The translations under genes and the position numbers were made by a program. A model generated the notes under the pieces. It did no database searches and was not told the origin of the DNA. It saw nothing but the letters and a program-made list of their open reading frames with translations. Positions 1 to 5,675 of a stretch of 38,404 nt of DNA are shown in pieces. Positions within the stretch are counted from its first letter, which is position 1; the number at the start of each line of letters is the position of its first letter. Source of the stretch: a virus; IMG/VR virus record IMGVR_UViG_3300034198_018123, positions 1 through 38,404 of that record; one strand, 5' to 3'.

Positions 1-323
1 GCACATTCGAAGCTCCTACAAACACCAAGTTTGTTGGTACATTGAACGGTGCAATGCGTGTGTTTGTTGACTCTTACGCTAGTGACACAACACCTGTGTT
101 GGTTGGCTACAAGGGTTCATCAGAAGCTGACGCAGCTGCGTTCTATTGCCCATACATTCCGTTGATGAGTTCTGGTGTTGTGTTAGATCCAACAACATTC
201 GAACCAGTAGTTTCGTTTATGACGAGATACGGATACGTCGAGCTCACGAACACTGCATCATCGTTCGGGAACGCAGCTGATTACCTTGGCGAAATCGCAG
301 TACAGAACCTTAGCTTTTCGTAA
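1..323 (+). CDS. 23: Major capsid protein gp23, C-terminal fragment
   Basis: This is the 3' end of the T4-type major head protein; the gene enters from the left edge, so its N-terminus and start are not visible. The open frame runs from base 3 to the TAA at 321-323. Diagnostic C-terminal motifs of the gp23 family are present: VGYKG, then FYCPYIPL, then FMTRYGYV near the end. gp23 forms the hexameric lattice of the head and in T4 is matured by the prohead protease gp21. A strong terminator follows 43 nt downstream, as expected for the most abundant late transcript. Family assignment is firm. Confidence 0.93.
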   Translation, partial: TFEAPTNTKFVGTLNGAMRVFVDSYASDTTPVLVGYKGSSEADAAAFYCPYIPLMSSGVVLDPTTFEPVVSFMTRYGYVELTNTASSFGNAADYLGEIAVQNLSFS

Positions 324-365
324 GAAAATCGAAGTTTATTTTTCTCAGGGATGGGAAGAAGCAAG

Positions 366-390
366 AAAACCACTGCAAAGTGGTTTTTTT
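366..390 (+). terminator. Rho-independent terminator after gp23
   Basis: A 9-bp stem (366-374 with 379-387) with loop GCAA runs directly into a T tract. It separates the capsid gene from the homing endonuclease downstream. Confidence 0.88.
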
Positions 391-422
391 GTGACTATAA
401 TATTAAGTGAATGACAAATTTT

Positions 423-430
423 GATAAATA
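423..430 (+). promoter_or_regulatory. T4-like late promoter, leaderless type
   Basis: The octamer GATAAATA is followed by exactly 5 nt and then ATG at 436. With T4 late-promoter geometry (octamer at -13 to -6), +1 falls on the A of the start codon. Confidence 0.7.
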
Positions 431-435
431 ATAGC

Positions 436-1185
436 ATGAGCAAATATAATACTTGGTACAACAACATAACAGAAAATGCAAAAACTCGCTCTCTCAATGG
501 ATATAAGGAACGACACCATATTATTCCTCGCAGTTTAGGCGGGTCTAACGATAAAGAAAATTTAGTAGATCTTACAGCCAGAGAACATTTTATATGTCAT
601 TGGTTATTGATAAAAATGTATTCTGGAGAATCAAAAGCCAAAATGGTTTATGCATTAAATGGTATGAAAAGAAATGGGCAATATACCAAAAGATACGAAA
701 CTAAAATAACTAGCAGAGTTTACGAAAATCTTAAAAAAGAATTCTCTCTTATACACTCCACTACAATGAAAGGTCGTCCTGCGCATAACAAAGGAGTGCC
801 GGCCACAGAAGAACAAAAAGAAAAAAATAGAAAATCTGCATTGGGTAAAAAAATGAGTTCAGAATCTATTGCTAAAGGTGTAGCTAAACGCACAGGGCAA
901 AAGCGAACAGAAGAACAAAAAGCAAGAATGAAGATAGCAATGACTGGTATTAAAAAAGGGCCAATGAGTGACGCAGAAAAAACTAAACGATCAGTGGCGT
1001 TAAAAGGTACAAAGAAATCTGTCGAACACGGGGTTGCAATCAGTGCCACTGTAGCAAAACAGCGAGCAGAAGGTACACACTACAGTCAAATAAAAATACA
1101 ATGTCCGCATTGTCCAGTTAAATCTGCAAAACATAGATACAATGCTTTTCACGGTGACCGTTGCAAGCACAAACTCACGCCCTAA
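436..1185 (+). CDS. HNH homing endonuclease with NUMOD3 repeats
   Basis: This is a probable site-specific DNA endonuclease of the phage homing type. From the ATG at 436 it has 249 residues. The HNH core is visible as H27-H28, a GG turn at 35-36, N42-L43, and H51/H55. It is followed by Lys-rich NUMOD3-type DNA-binding repeats (NKG...EEQK...S motifs, residues about 110-215). A C-terminal CPHC...H...C finger (about 222-245) resembles those at the end of other phage homing enzymes. The frame also opens upstream with TTG at 421, but that codon lies at the late-promoter octamer, so ATG 436 is preferred. No Shine-Dalgarno is seen. The gene sits just after gp23, a common free-standing homing location. 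Its A-rich codon use differs from its neighbours and suggests independent mobility. Confidence 0.88.
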   Translation: MSKYNTWYNNITENAKTRSLNGYKERHHIIPRSLGGSNDKENLVDLTAREHFICHWLLIKMYSGESKAKMVYALNGMKRNGQYTKRYETKITSRVYENLKKEFSLIHSTTMKGRPAHNKGVPATEEQKEKNRKSALGKKMSSESIAKGVAKRTGQKRTEEQKARMKIAMTGIKKGPMSDAEKTKRSVALKGTKKSVEHGVAISATVAKQRAEGTHYSQIKIQCPHCPVKSAKHRYNAFHGDRCKHKLTP

Positions 1186-1187
1186 CC

Positions 1188-1195
1188 GATAAATA
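1188..1195 (+). promoter_or_regulatory. T4-like late promoter, leaderless type
   Basis: GATAAATA ends exactly 5 nt before the ATG at 1201, the same geometry as at 423-430. Confidence 0.68.
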
Positions 1196-1200
1196 TTGCC

Positions 1201-1341
1201 ATGATCACCAGCATTAGATTTTCAAACTTTGTAGCAGAACCCCCACCACCCTCACCTATAGGCAACCCAGTGGGCTATGGCACAATCAAGCCAACAAATC
1301 CTGTGCCTGTGTACAACAAGAAAGTTAACACAAATGGCTAA
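1201..1341 (+). CDS. 46-aa protein with capsid-targeting-like N-terminus
   Basis: This small gene of 46 residues was found by reading the frame directly downstream of a late promoter. The N-terminus (ITSIRFSNFVAE) resembles the T4 internal-protein capsid-targeting sequence, which ends in FIAE. The remainder is Pro-rich with a basic C-terminus (YNKKVN). Its stop codon overlaps the start of the next gene by 8 nt (ATG 1334, TAA 1339-1341), so the two are probably translationally coupled. No homologue is recognised. It may be an internal head peptide or a leader peptide controlling the following gene. The residue after the putative cleavage Glu is Pro, which is unusual for gp21. Confidence 0.55.
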   Translation: MITSIRFSNFVAEPPPPSPIGNPVGYGTIKPTNPVPVYNKKVNTNG

Positions 1342-1633
1342 TCCACCCCCACCATACGCAGACATCACAGGCATCAGTCGTGCTGTGATGAAAGACAACG
1401 CACAGGCCAACATTGTGGCCTACAATGGCAATGCTCGCCCCAGCGAGCTAGTGGTCAGCCAAGCGGATCAAACAATCTATGTGGGCAACGTCAACGGCGC
1501 TCTCAACAAAGTCATACAGTCGTCGGGCACAGGTGTATTCTTGGGCAATGTCAGAGTGGTCGCCAATGTCTCGGGATTGGTCTCACTGTACCTAGATCCT
1601 GCCACAGGCGAAGTAGTGGCCTACCAGCCTTAA
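1334..1633 (+). CDS. Small virion/fibre-like protein, 99 aa
   Basis: This 99-residue protein starts at ATG 1334, inside the end of the 46-aa gene. An upstream in-frame start (1277) would add 19 residues that lack structural-protein character and would overlap the 46-aa gene deeply. The middle part (RPSELVVSQADQTIYVGN, followed by Asn/Val/Gly-rich beta repeats) is like the short modules of the fibre proteins in this window, so a virion surface or fibre-associated role is inferred. It ends tail-to-tail with the glycosyltransferase gene: the stop codons overlap at 1630-1633. The precise function is unknown. Confidence 0.6.
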   Translation: MANPPPPYADITGISRAVMKDNAQANIVAYNGNARPSELVVSQADQTIYVGNVNGALNKVIQSSGTGVFLGNVRVVANVSGLVSLYLDPATGEVVAYQP

Positions 1634-2787
1634 ACCTTGTAACAGCCAAGATGTTGGTTGATCTTTTCTGTCACTGATTGCCAATCGCCCATCCGAGGCT
1701 GTCGGAACAGTGTGGCACTTGAATACCAAGGACTGTCATCTCTGTTCAACAACCAGCGCCAGTCCAGCGCAAACTGACTCAGCATAACACCGGTGGGTCT
1801 ACCCAAGGCCCCAGCCAAGTGTGCCACAGCAGTGTCCACTGCCAATATCACATCCGTGTTCATCATCAAGGCTGCTGTGTCAGCAAAGTTTTTGATACTG
1901 CCCGGATAAGCCCGTACTCCGGCCCGAACCAATGCCAATTCTTCCTCTGCAGTGCAGTCGCACTGTAAGTTGATCCATTCATACGTGGGATTCTGTTGGA
2001 TCAAGGCCAACATGGTGTCAAACGGCATGCCTTTGTGACGATTGATCCAGGTGTCTCTACGACCCGACCAACAGAATCCCACACGCAATCGTGTTTTTGG
2101 ACCCAGTTTGGTCAGCCAGGCCTGTTGCAGTTCAGGATCAGCGCCGAGATAACAAGGTACCAGTGCAAGATTTTGCAAGGTTGATCCAATGATGCCGGGA
2201 ATACTCATGATTGGAGTCCAGTAATCAAAAGGCGGCAACGGTTGATTAAATGCCACAATGTCGGAGATGGCCGCAATTCGGAACAGTGGTATCAATGCAG
2301 GATCAACCACTAGCACAACCTTTGCTCCGCGAGCCGCAACGTCGCCCACAAATCTCACAAATTGTATGTTGTCGCCGTGACCTTGTTCACCAACAATCAA
2401 CACTGTTTTGCCCTGTATGTTTTGACCAGTCCAGCGTGGTTGTTCAAATTGGGGCAGTGCACCGGCCAGGTGTTCAAAATTCCATCGATGTTCATACTGT
2501 GCCCAACCACGCTCATAGTCTCCGGCCAACAAATAGGCCACAGCCAAGTTAAACTGTGTTATTGAGTTAGTGGGATCCAACTGTATGCTTCGTTGTAAAA
2601 ATGGTATGCCACCCTGGGGATCTCCACACTCGCGCAACACATTGCCGTAGTTGCAAAATGCTCCAGCATGGCCACGGTCTTCAATCATGACTTGAGCGTA
2701 GCATCTCAACGCCAACTCTGGATTGTTTTCGGCTCTGGCTGTGTTGCCTTGATTGATCAAGTGCTCTAGTTCTAATTTGGTACTCAT
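1630..2787 (-). CDS. TPR-domain glycosyltransferase (GT9/heptosyltransferase-like)
   Basis: This 385-residue protein has TPR helices at about residues 5-110 (motifs such as GNVLRECGD and NLAVAYLLAGDYERGW). They are followed by a GT-B-type domain. The C-terminal half contains VGFCWSGRR and the signature VDTAVAHLAGALGRP, which matches the nucleotide-sugar site of ADP-heptose/GT9-like enzymes found in bacterial TPR-glycosyltransferases. The probable role is sugar transfer to a phage structural protein, host surface glycan or another acceptor; the substrate cannot be read from the sequence. It is encoded opposite to the flanking late genes but has its own late-type promoter. It looks like a bacterial gene acquired by the phage. 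Confidence 0.8.
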   Translation of the reverse strand: MSTKLELEHLINQGNTARAENNPELALRCYAQVMIEDRGHAGAFCNYGNVLRECGDPQGGIPFLQRSIQLDPTNSITQFNLAVAYLLAGDYERGWAQYEHRWNFEHLAGALPQFEQPRWTGQNIQGKTVLIVGEQGHGDNIQFVRFVGDVAARGAKVVLVVDPALIPLFRIAAISDIVAFNQPLPPFDYWTPIMSIPGIIGSTLQNLALVPCYLGADPELQQAWLTKLGPKTRLRVGFCWSGRRDTWINRHKGMPFDTMLALIQQNPTYEWINLQCDCTAEEELALVRAGVRAYPGSIKNFADTAALMMNTDVILAVDTAVAHLAGALGRPTGVMLSQFALDWRWLLNRDDSPWYSSATLFRQPRMGDWQSVTEKINQHLGCYKV

Positions 2788-2792
2788 AACTT

Positions 2793-2800
2793 TATTTAAT
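2793..2800 (-). promoter_or_regulatory. T4-like late promoter for the glycosyltransferase, leaderless type
   Basis: On the minus strand ATTAAATA is followed by 5 nt (AAGTT) and the ATG at 2787. It diverges from the plus-strand promoter at 2833-2840. Confidence 0.62.
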
Positions 2801-2832
2801 TAACACCTAACTGACTAAAATATTTGTCCAAC

Positions 2833-2840
2833 CATAAATA
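2833..2840 (+). promoter_or_regulatory. T4-like late promoter, leadered type
   Basis: CATAAATA with predicted +1 near 2846 gives a leader of about 85 nt before ATG 2931. Confidence 0.7.
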
Positions 2841-2846
2841 CTTGTC

Positions 2847-2930
2847 AACGCAATTCGGCGTTTTATGCAGGCTTCGAACCCCTGCGTACCGGCTAGAACC
2901 CGGATCGGACTTCTTTAAGGAGAAAACAAA
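2847..2930 (+). promoter_or_regulatory. Structured 5' leader of the 252-aa structural gene
   Basis: Three consecutive inverted repeats are seen. AACGC/GCGTT (2847-2851 with 2858-2862) is followed by T's and looks like a weak terminator. GCAGG/CCTGC pairs 2867-2871 with 2881-2885. A CCGG/CCGG pair lies at about 2889-2902. A strong Shine-Dalgarno (TAAGGAG) precedes the ATG. The leader may stabilise or attenuate the transcript. Confidence 0.45.
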
Positions 2931-3689
2931 ATGGGTCGTCCTCTAAAAATCAAAAAATCTACAACCAGTGACATTGGTTTCAATGCATTAGCCGGGCTAA
3001 CAGCTCCAGTATTACCATCACCAGTGTTTGACAACAACACAGAATATCTTGGTGTTGTTGGTGGTTCAAACACAGTGGACACAGCCACATATCCCACAGT
3101 CAAATGCCGTGTGTTCATCACTGGCTTTGCCGAAGAAGATGGTTATATTATCCGTCAAAAAGGCTCACACAAGTATCTAGTGGGCGGAATCACAGCTCGT
3201 ACAGCATTGGTCGCAGGATCAGCTTATCGTGTCACTGTGGTTGGTGACACAAACTGGGCAACTTATGGTGCCGGTAGTGATGTAGCAGCAGGCGATGTGT
3301 TTACTGCCACAGCAGCATTGGCCAACACAGGAACAGGTCGTGTGAACGCAGTGGGTCAGTGTGTATTGACCAGTGACTTGACGCCAACAGCTGGCAACAT
3401 GAGTATCAGTTACTTCAGCAATGACTCAACAGAAACAGCAATCAGCAAGTTGACCAACAAGTTCTTGCAAAACTTTGCTGGTGGTGCTGTGGGTGGCAAT
3501 GCAGACACAGGTGATGTATGGGCAGCAACAGACACAGTTGACAACGTGGCATTTGCAGCCAACTTCTTCAGTGACGAAGGTACAACTGTCAAGTCTGGTG
3601 CCGAAACAGACACATGGGGCACCAACGGTTCAGAGCAATTGGCCAATGGTAACTTAGATCTAGCAATTGTAGAAAACTACAACAGCTAA
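2931..3689 (+). CDS. Probable virion structural protein, 252 aa
   Basis: The sequence is rich in Ala, Thr, Gly and Asn, with no membrane segment or signal peptide. It begins MGRPLKIKK. A central module (about residues 103-142: YRVTVVG...NWATYGAG...GDVFTATA...GTGRV) resembles a short beta module seen in many phage fibre and decoration proteins. It has its own late promoter, a structured leader, a strong Shine-Dalgarno and a strong downstream terminator, which is the layout of a highly expressed single-gene unit. A capsid decoration, head fibre or tail accessory protein is therefore plausible. Related proteins occur in marine T4-like phages without an agreed function. The structural role is inferred. 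Confidence 0.65.
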   Translation: MGRPLKIKKSTTSDIGFNALAGLTAPVLPSPVFDNNTEYLGVVGGSNTVDTATYPTVKCRVFITGFAEEDGYIIRQKGSHKYLVGGITARTALVAGSAYRVTVVGDTNWATYGAGSDVAAGDVFTATAALANTGTGRVNAVGQCVLTSDLTPTAGNMSISYFSNDSTETAISKLTNKFLQNFAGGAVGGNADTGDVWAATDTVDNVAFAANFFSDEGTTVKSGAETDTWGTNGSEQLANGNLDLAIVENYNS

Positions 3690-3705
3690 TTTTGACCAAC
3701 CAAAC

Positions 3706-3737
3706 AATCCCCACAATAAGTACTGTGGGGATTTTTT
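3706..3737 (+). terminator. Rho-independent terminator overlapping the next gene's ribosome binding site
   Basis: A 10-bp stem (3706-3715 with 3724-3733) has an 8-nt loop and a T run to 3737. The next start codon, ATG 3738, follows immediately, and the only purine-rich Shine-Dalgarno candidate (GGGGA, 3727-3731) lies in the stem. Confidence 0.85.
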
Positions 3738-4322
3738 ATGACCACAGCATTTGTACTAGGCAACGGAGTGAGCAGGCAAGCAGTTGATTTGGCACTGTTG
3801 CGCCCGCTTGGAAAAATTTATGGGTGTAATGCTTTGTATAGAGATTTTGTGCCCGATGTATTGGTTGCCACAGATCGCCCTATTTCCGCAGAAATACAAA
3901 ATTCTGGATATGCTATCAACAACAAATTTTACACACGAAAACCCACGGAAAATCAAGGTGCATTAAAAGTTCCACACGAATACTACGGCTACAGTTCCGG
4001 TCCGTTGGCCACAGGCATAGCAGCCATAGATCAACATCGTGTAATCTACATGATTGGGTTTGACATGGGTCCAGTGAACAATCGATTCAACAACGTATAT
4101 GCTGACACCGACTTTTACAGAAAGTCTGATGCAACCCCGGTGTTCACCGGCAACTGGACCAAACAAATACGTCGAATTTGTGAAGATTTTCCCCAAACAC
4201 AGTTTGTGCGAGTGCAAGGCAAAACCACAGCGGACATAGCGGAATTTGCCACTATCAAAAACCTTGTGCATTTGCCCATGCACACTTTCTTGGACCGCAT
4301 AAATAATCAAAAGGATCTTTAA
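3738..4322 (+). CDS. MptE/DUF115-like protein beside fibre genes
   Basis: This 194-residue protein begins FVLGNGVSR, a Rossmann-like glycine-rich start, followed by IYGCNALYRDF and PDVLVATD, then IYMIGFDMG. This pattern resembles the 6-hydroxymethylpterin pyrophosphokinase MptE-like / motility accessory factor (DUF115) superfamily, whose members bind nucleotides or activated sugars. The substrate is unknown. Its start codon abuts a terminator, so it is probably made only from read-through transcripts. It is followed directly by a short fibre gene. A second protein with a similar IFMIGYN motif lies at 16194-16859, also right after a fibre gene. A role in modifying fibres or host glycans is inference. 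Confidence 0.5.
   Translation: MTTAFVLGNGVSRQAVDLALLRPLGKIYGCNALYRDFVPDVLVATDRPISAEIQNSGYAINNKFYTRKPTENQGALKVPHEYYGYSSGPLATGIAAIDQHRVIYMIGFDMGPVNNRFNNVYADTDFYRKSDATPVFTGNWTKQIRRICEDFPQTQFVRVQGKTTADIAEFATIKNLVHLPMHTFLDRINNQKDL
4298..4305 (+). promoter_or_regulatory. Intragenic T4-like late promoter for the small fibre operon
   Basis: CATAAATA lies in the last codons of the MptE-like gene. Predicted +1 is near 4311, with an AAAGGA-type Shine-Dalgarno (4310-4316) and ATG at 4323. Confidence 0.6.
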
Positions 4323-4925
4323 ATGGCAAGTTACAAAAATCTCAGCTCAGACTGGTACATCGACGTTGATGGCGGCACCGGAACAGTCTACATCAACGGC
4401 AGTGTAGATATCACTGGCAATGTTACCACTGTCAGTGAGTTGGCGGTGGATGATGCTTTTATTATTGTGGCTGCCAACAACACTGGTACTGTAACAGACA
4501 TGGGCATTGTGGCTCAAAAAACTGTCAACACCTATGCAGGACTGAGATTTGATACCGTGGCCAGTGCCTGGCAAATCAGCTCCAGTGTAAATCAAGATGG
4601 TACACCAATTGCGGCCTATGCAAATTTGGCTTCAGGAGGCACAGGTATTCCTGGAGGAAACGTCAACGACATTCAGATCAACAACGGCTCTGGTGGATTT
4701 ACTGCCAGCAACAATTTTGAGTTTGACATTGCCAACAATCGAGTGATTTTGAACGGACATCAAGTACTGGGCAATCAGCCCAAACCAAACAATGTGGCCA
4801 ACAGTGTGGCTATTTACAGCAACGCAGTTGGATCTGGAGGCACAGGTCTGTATTTTACCAGTTCGGCTGCTGCAGATGAATTGGTCAGCAAAAGCGCGGC
4901 CATAGTTTTTAGCATTATATTTTAA
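4323..4925 (+). CDS. Short tail-fibre-like protein, 200 aa
   Basis: This beta-rich fibre-like protein starts directly after the previous stop. Its features are an N-terminal SSDWYIDVDGGTGTVYINGSVDITGNV stretch split by Gly/Asn repeats, DDAFIIVA at about residue 40, a GGNVNDIQINNGSGGF linker near 112, and a C-terminal ADELVSKSAAIVFSIIF tip. The same kinds of linkers occur in the large fibre at 36488. It is co-transcribed with the two small genes that follow. It is probably a trimeric adhesin or fibre-tip component; the receptor is unknown. Confidence 0.65.
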   Translation: MASYKNLSSDWYIDVDGGTGTVYINGSVDITGNVTTVSELAVDDAFIIVAANNTGTVTDMGIVAQKTVNTYAGLRFDTVASAWQISSSVNQDGTPIAAYANLASGGTGIPGGNVNDIQINNGSGGFTASNNFEFDIANNRVILNGHQVLGNQPKPNNVANSVAIYSNAVGSGGTGLYFTSSAAADELVSKSAAIVFSIIF

Positions 4926-4934
4926 GGAAAAATC

Positions 4935-5249
4935 ATGACGATTCAAGTAGCAAACGTAACCACAGCAGCCTCTGCAGTGTATACCAGCACAGGAAATACA
5001 GCTATCACATTTGCAAGTCTGTGTAATTATTCCACAGGCAACATCACGGCCAATGTGTACGTGGTACCCAACGGTAACGCAGTGGGCAACCTTAATGTGA
5101 TCATTAAAAATTTAGAGATCACACCCGGTGACACCTATCAGTTGTATGTTGGTGGGGAAAAACTGTTGTTGTCCAACGGGGACACATTGCAGGCCAATGC
5201 CAATGTGAATAATTCAGTTACCACTGTGGTCAGCTTCACAACAATTTAA
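4935..5249 (+). CDS. Small virion-associated beta protein, 104 aa
   Basis: This small protein is dominated by beta-forming residues: TSTGNTAITFASLCNYS, then ANVYVVPNGNAVGNLN, then GDTYQLYVGGEKLLLSNGD. This layout resembles small accessory structural proteins encoded beside fibre genes in aquatic T4-like phages. A distant resemblance (STGNTA(I/V)TF near the N-terminus) to the 98-aa protein at 35063 suggests a shared family. A clear AAGGAAA Shine-Dalgarno precedes the ATG. Its stop overlaps the next start by 1 nt. The function is unknown; a fibre chaperone or decoration role is possible. Confidence 0.6.
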   Translation: MTIQVANVTTAASAVYTSTGNTAITFASLCNYSTGNITANVYVVPNGNAVGNLNVIIKNLEITPGDTYQLYVGGEKLLLSNGDTLQANANVNNSVTTVVSFTTI

Positions 5250-5644
5250 TGGGCTATTTTGTAAAAAATCGTCAGTTGCAGAGTGGCAGCACTGGTGTGG
5301 TAATACCCACAGGATCAACAGCACAACGACCAGATTACCCAACGTTTGGCCTGATACGATTCAACACCGACACCGGATTCTGCGAATTTTTCAACGGCAC
5401 AATATTTCAAAATATGGGTGTAGGCGGAGTTGTAAGCTATGATGTAATCACAGCCACTGGCAACGGTTCAACTGTGGCCTTTACCTTGGATTACGAATAC
5501 TCAGATCCCACACAGTTGATTGTGTTTGTGGGATCAATCTATCAAGAACCCACAGTGGCCTACACAGTCAGCAGTTTTACATTGACGTTTACCAGTGCTC
5601 CTGCGGCAGGCATACCGATCAACATCATTCAAACCCAAAATTAA
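5249..5644 (+). CDS. Two-module fibre protein, 131 aa
   Basis: The protein consists almost entirely of two modules that recur in the larger fibres here. Module A (residues about 18-55) is VIPTGSTAQRP, then GLIRFNTDTG, then EFFNGTIF. Module B (about 65-130) is ATGNGSTVAFTLD, then LIVFVGSIYQEPTVAYTVSS, then LTFTSAPAAG. Both are typical of phage tail-fibre proteins and are likely small beta domains. The start overlaps the upstream stop by 1 nt (TAATG), so translation is coupled. As a stand-alone copy of modules otherwise fused to long fibres, it may be a minor tip or adaptor subunit. Confidence 0.68.
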   Translation: MGYFVKNRQLQSGSTGVVIPTGSTAQRPDYPTFGLIRFNTDTGFCEFFNGTIFQNMGVGGVVSYDVITATGNGSTVAFTLDYEYSDPTQLIVFVGSIYQEPTVAYTVSSFTLTFTSAPAAGIPINIIQTQN

Positions 5645-5647
5645 TCA

Positions 5648-5655
5648 ACTAAATA
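5648..5655 (+). promoter_or_regulatory. T4-like late promoter, leadered type
   Basis: ACTAAATA starts 3 nt after the previous stop. Predicted +1 is near 5661, followed by an AGGAT Shine-Dalgarno (5666-5670) and ATG 5676. Confidence 0.68.
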
Positions 5656-5675
5656 CCCTATCACTAGGATAATCT

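Noticed and set aside
396-401. TATAAT upstream of the HNH gene as a sigma70 promoter
   Set aside because: No -35 at 16-18 nt (that position is the terminator stem), and the late octamer downstream gives a better fit.
421-435. TTG start for the HNH gene
   Set aside because: It overlaps the late octamer and has no ribosome site. ATG 436 fits promoter geometry and domain start.
2867-2885. tRNA T-arm-like sequence (GCAGG, TTCGAAC, CCTGC)
   Set aside because: No matching acceptor, D or anticodon arms are present within 80 nt, and the best T-stem fit has a mismatch. It is treated as one hairpin of a leader.
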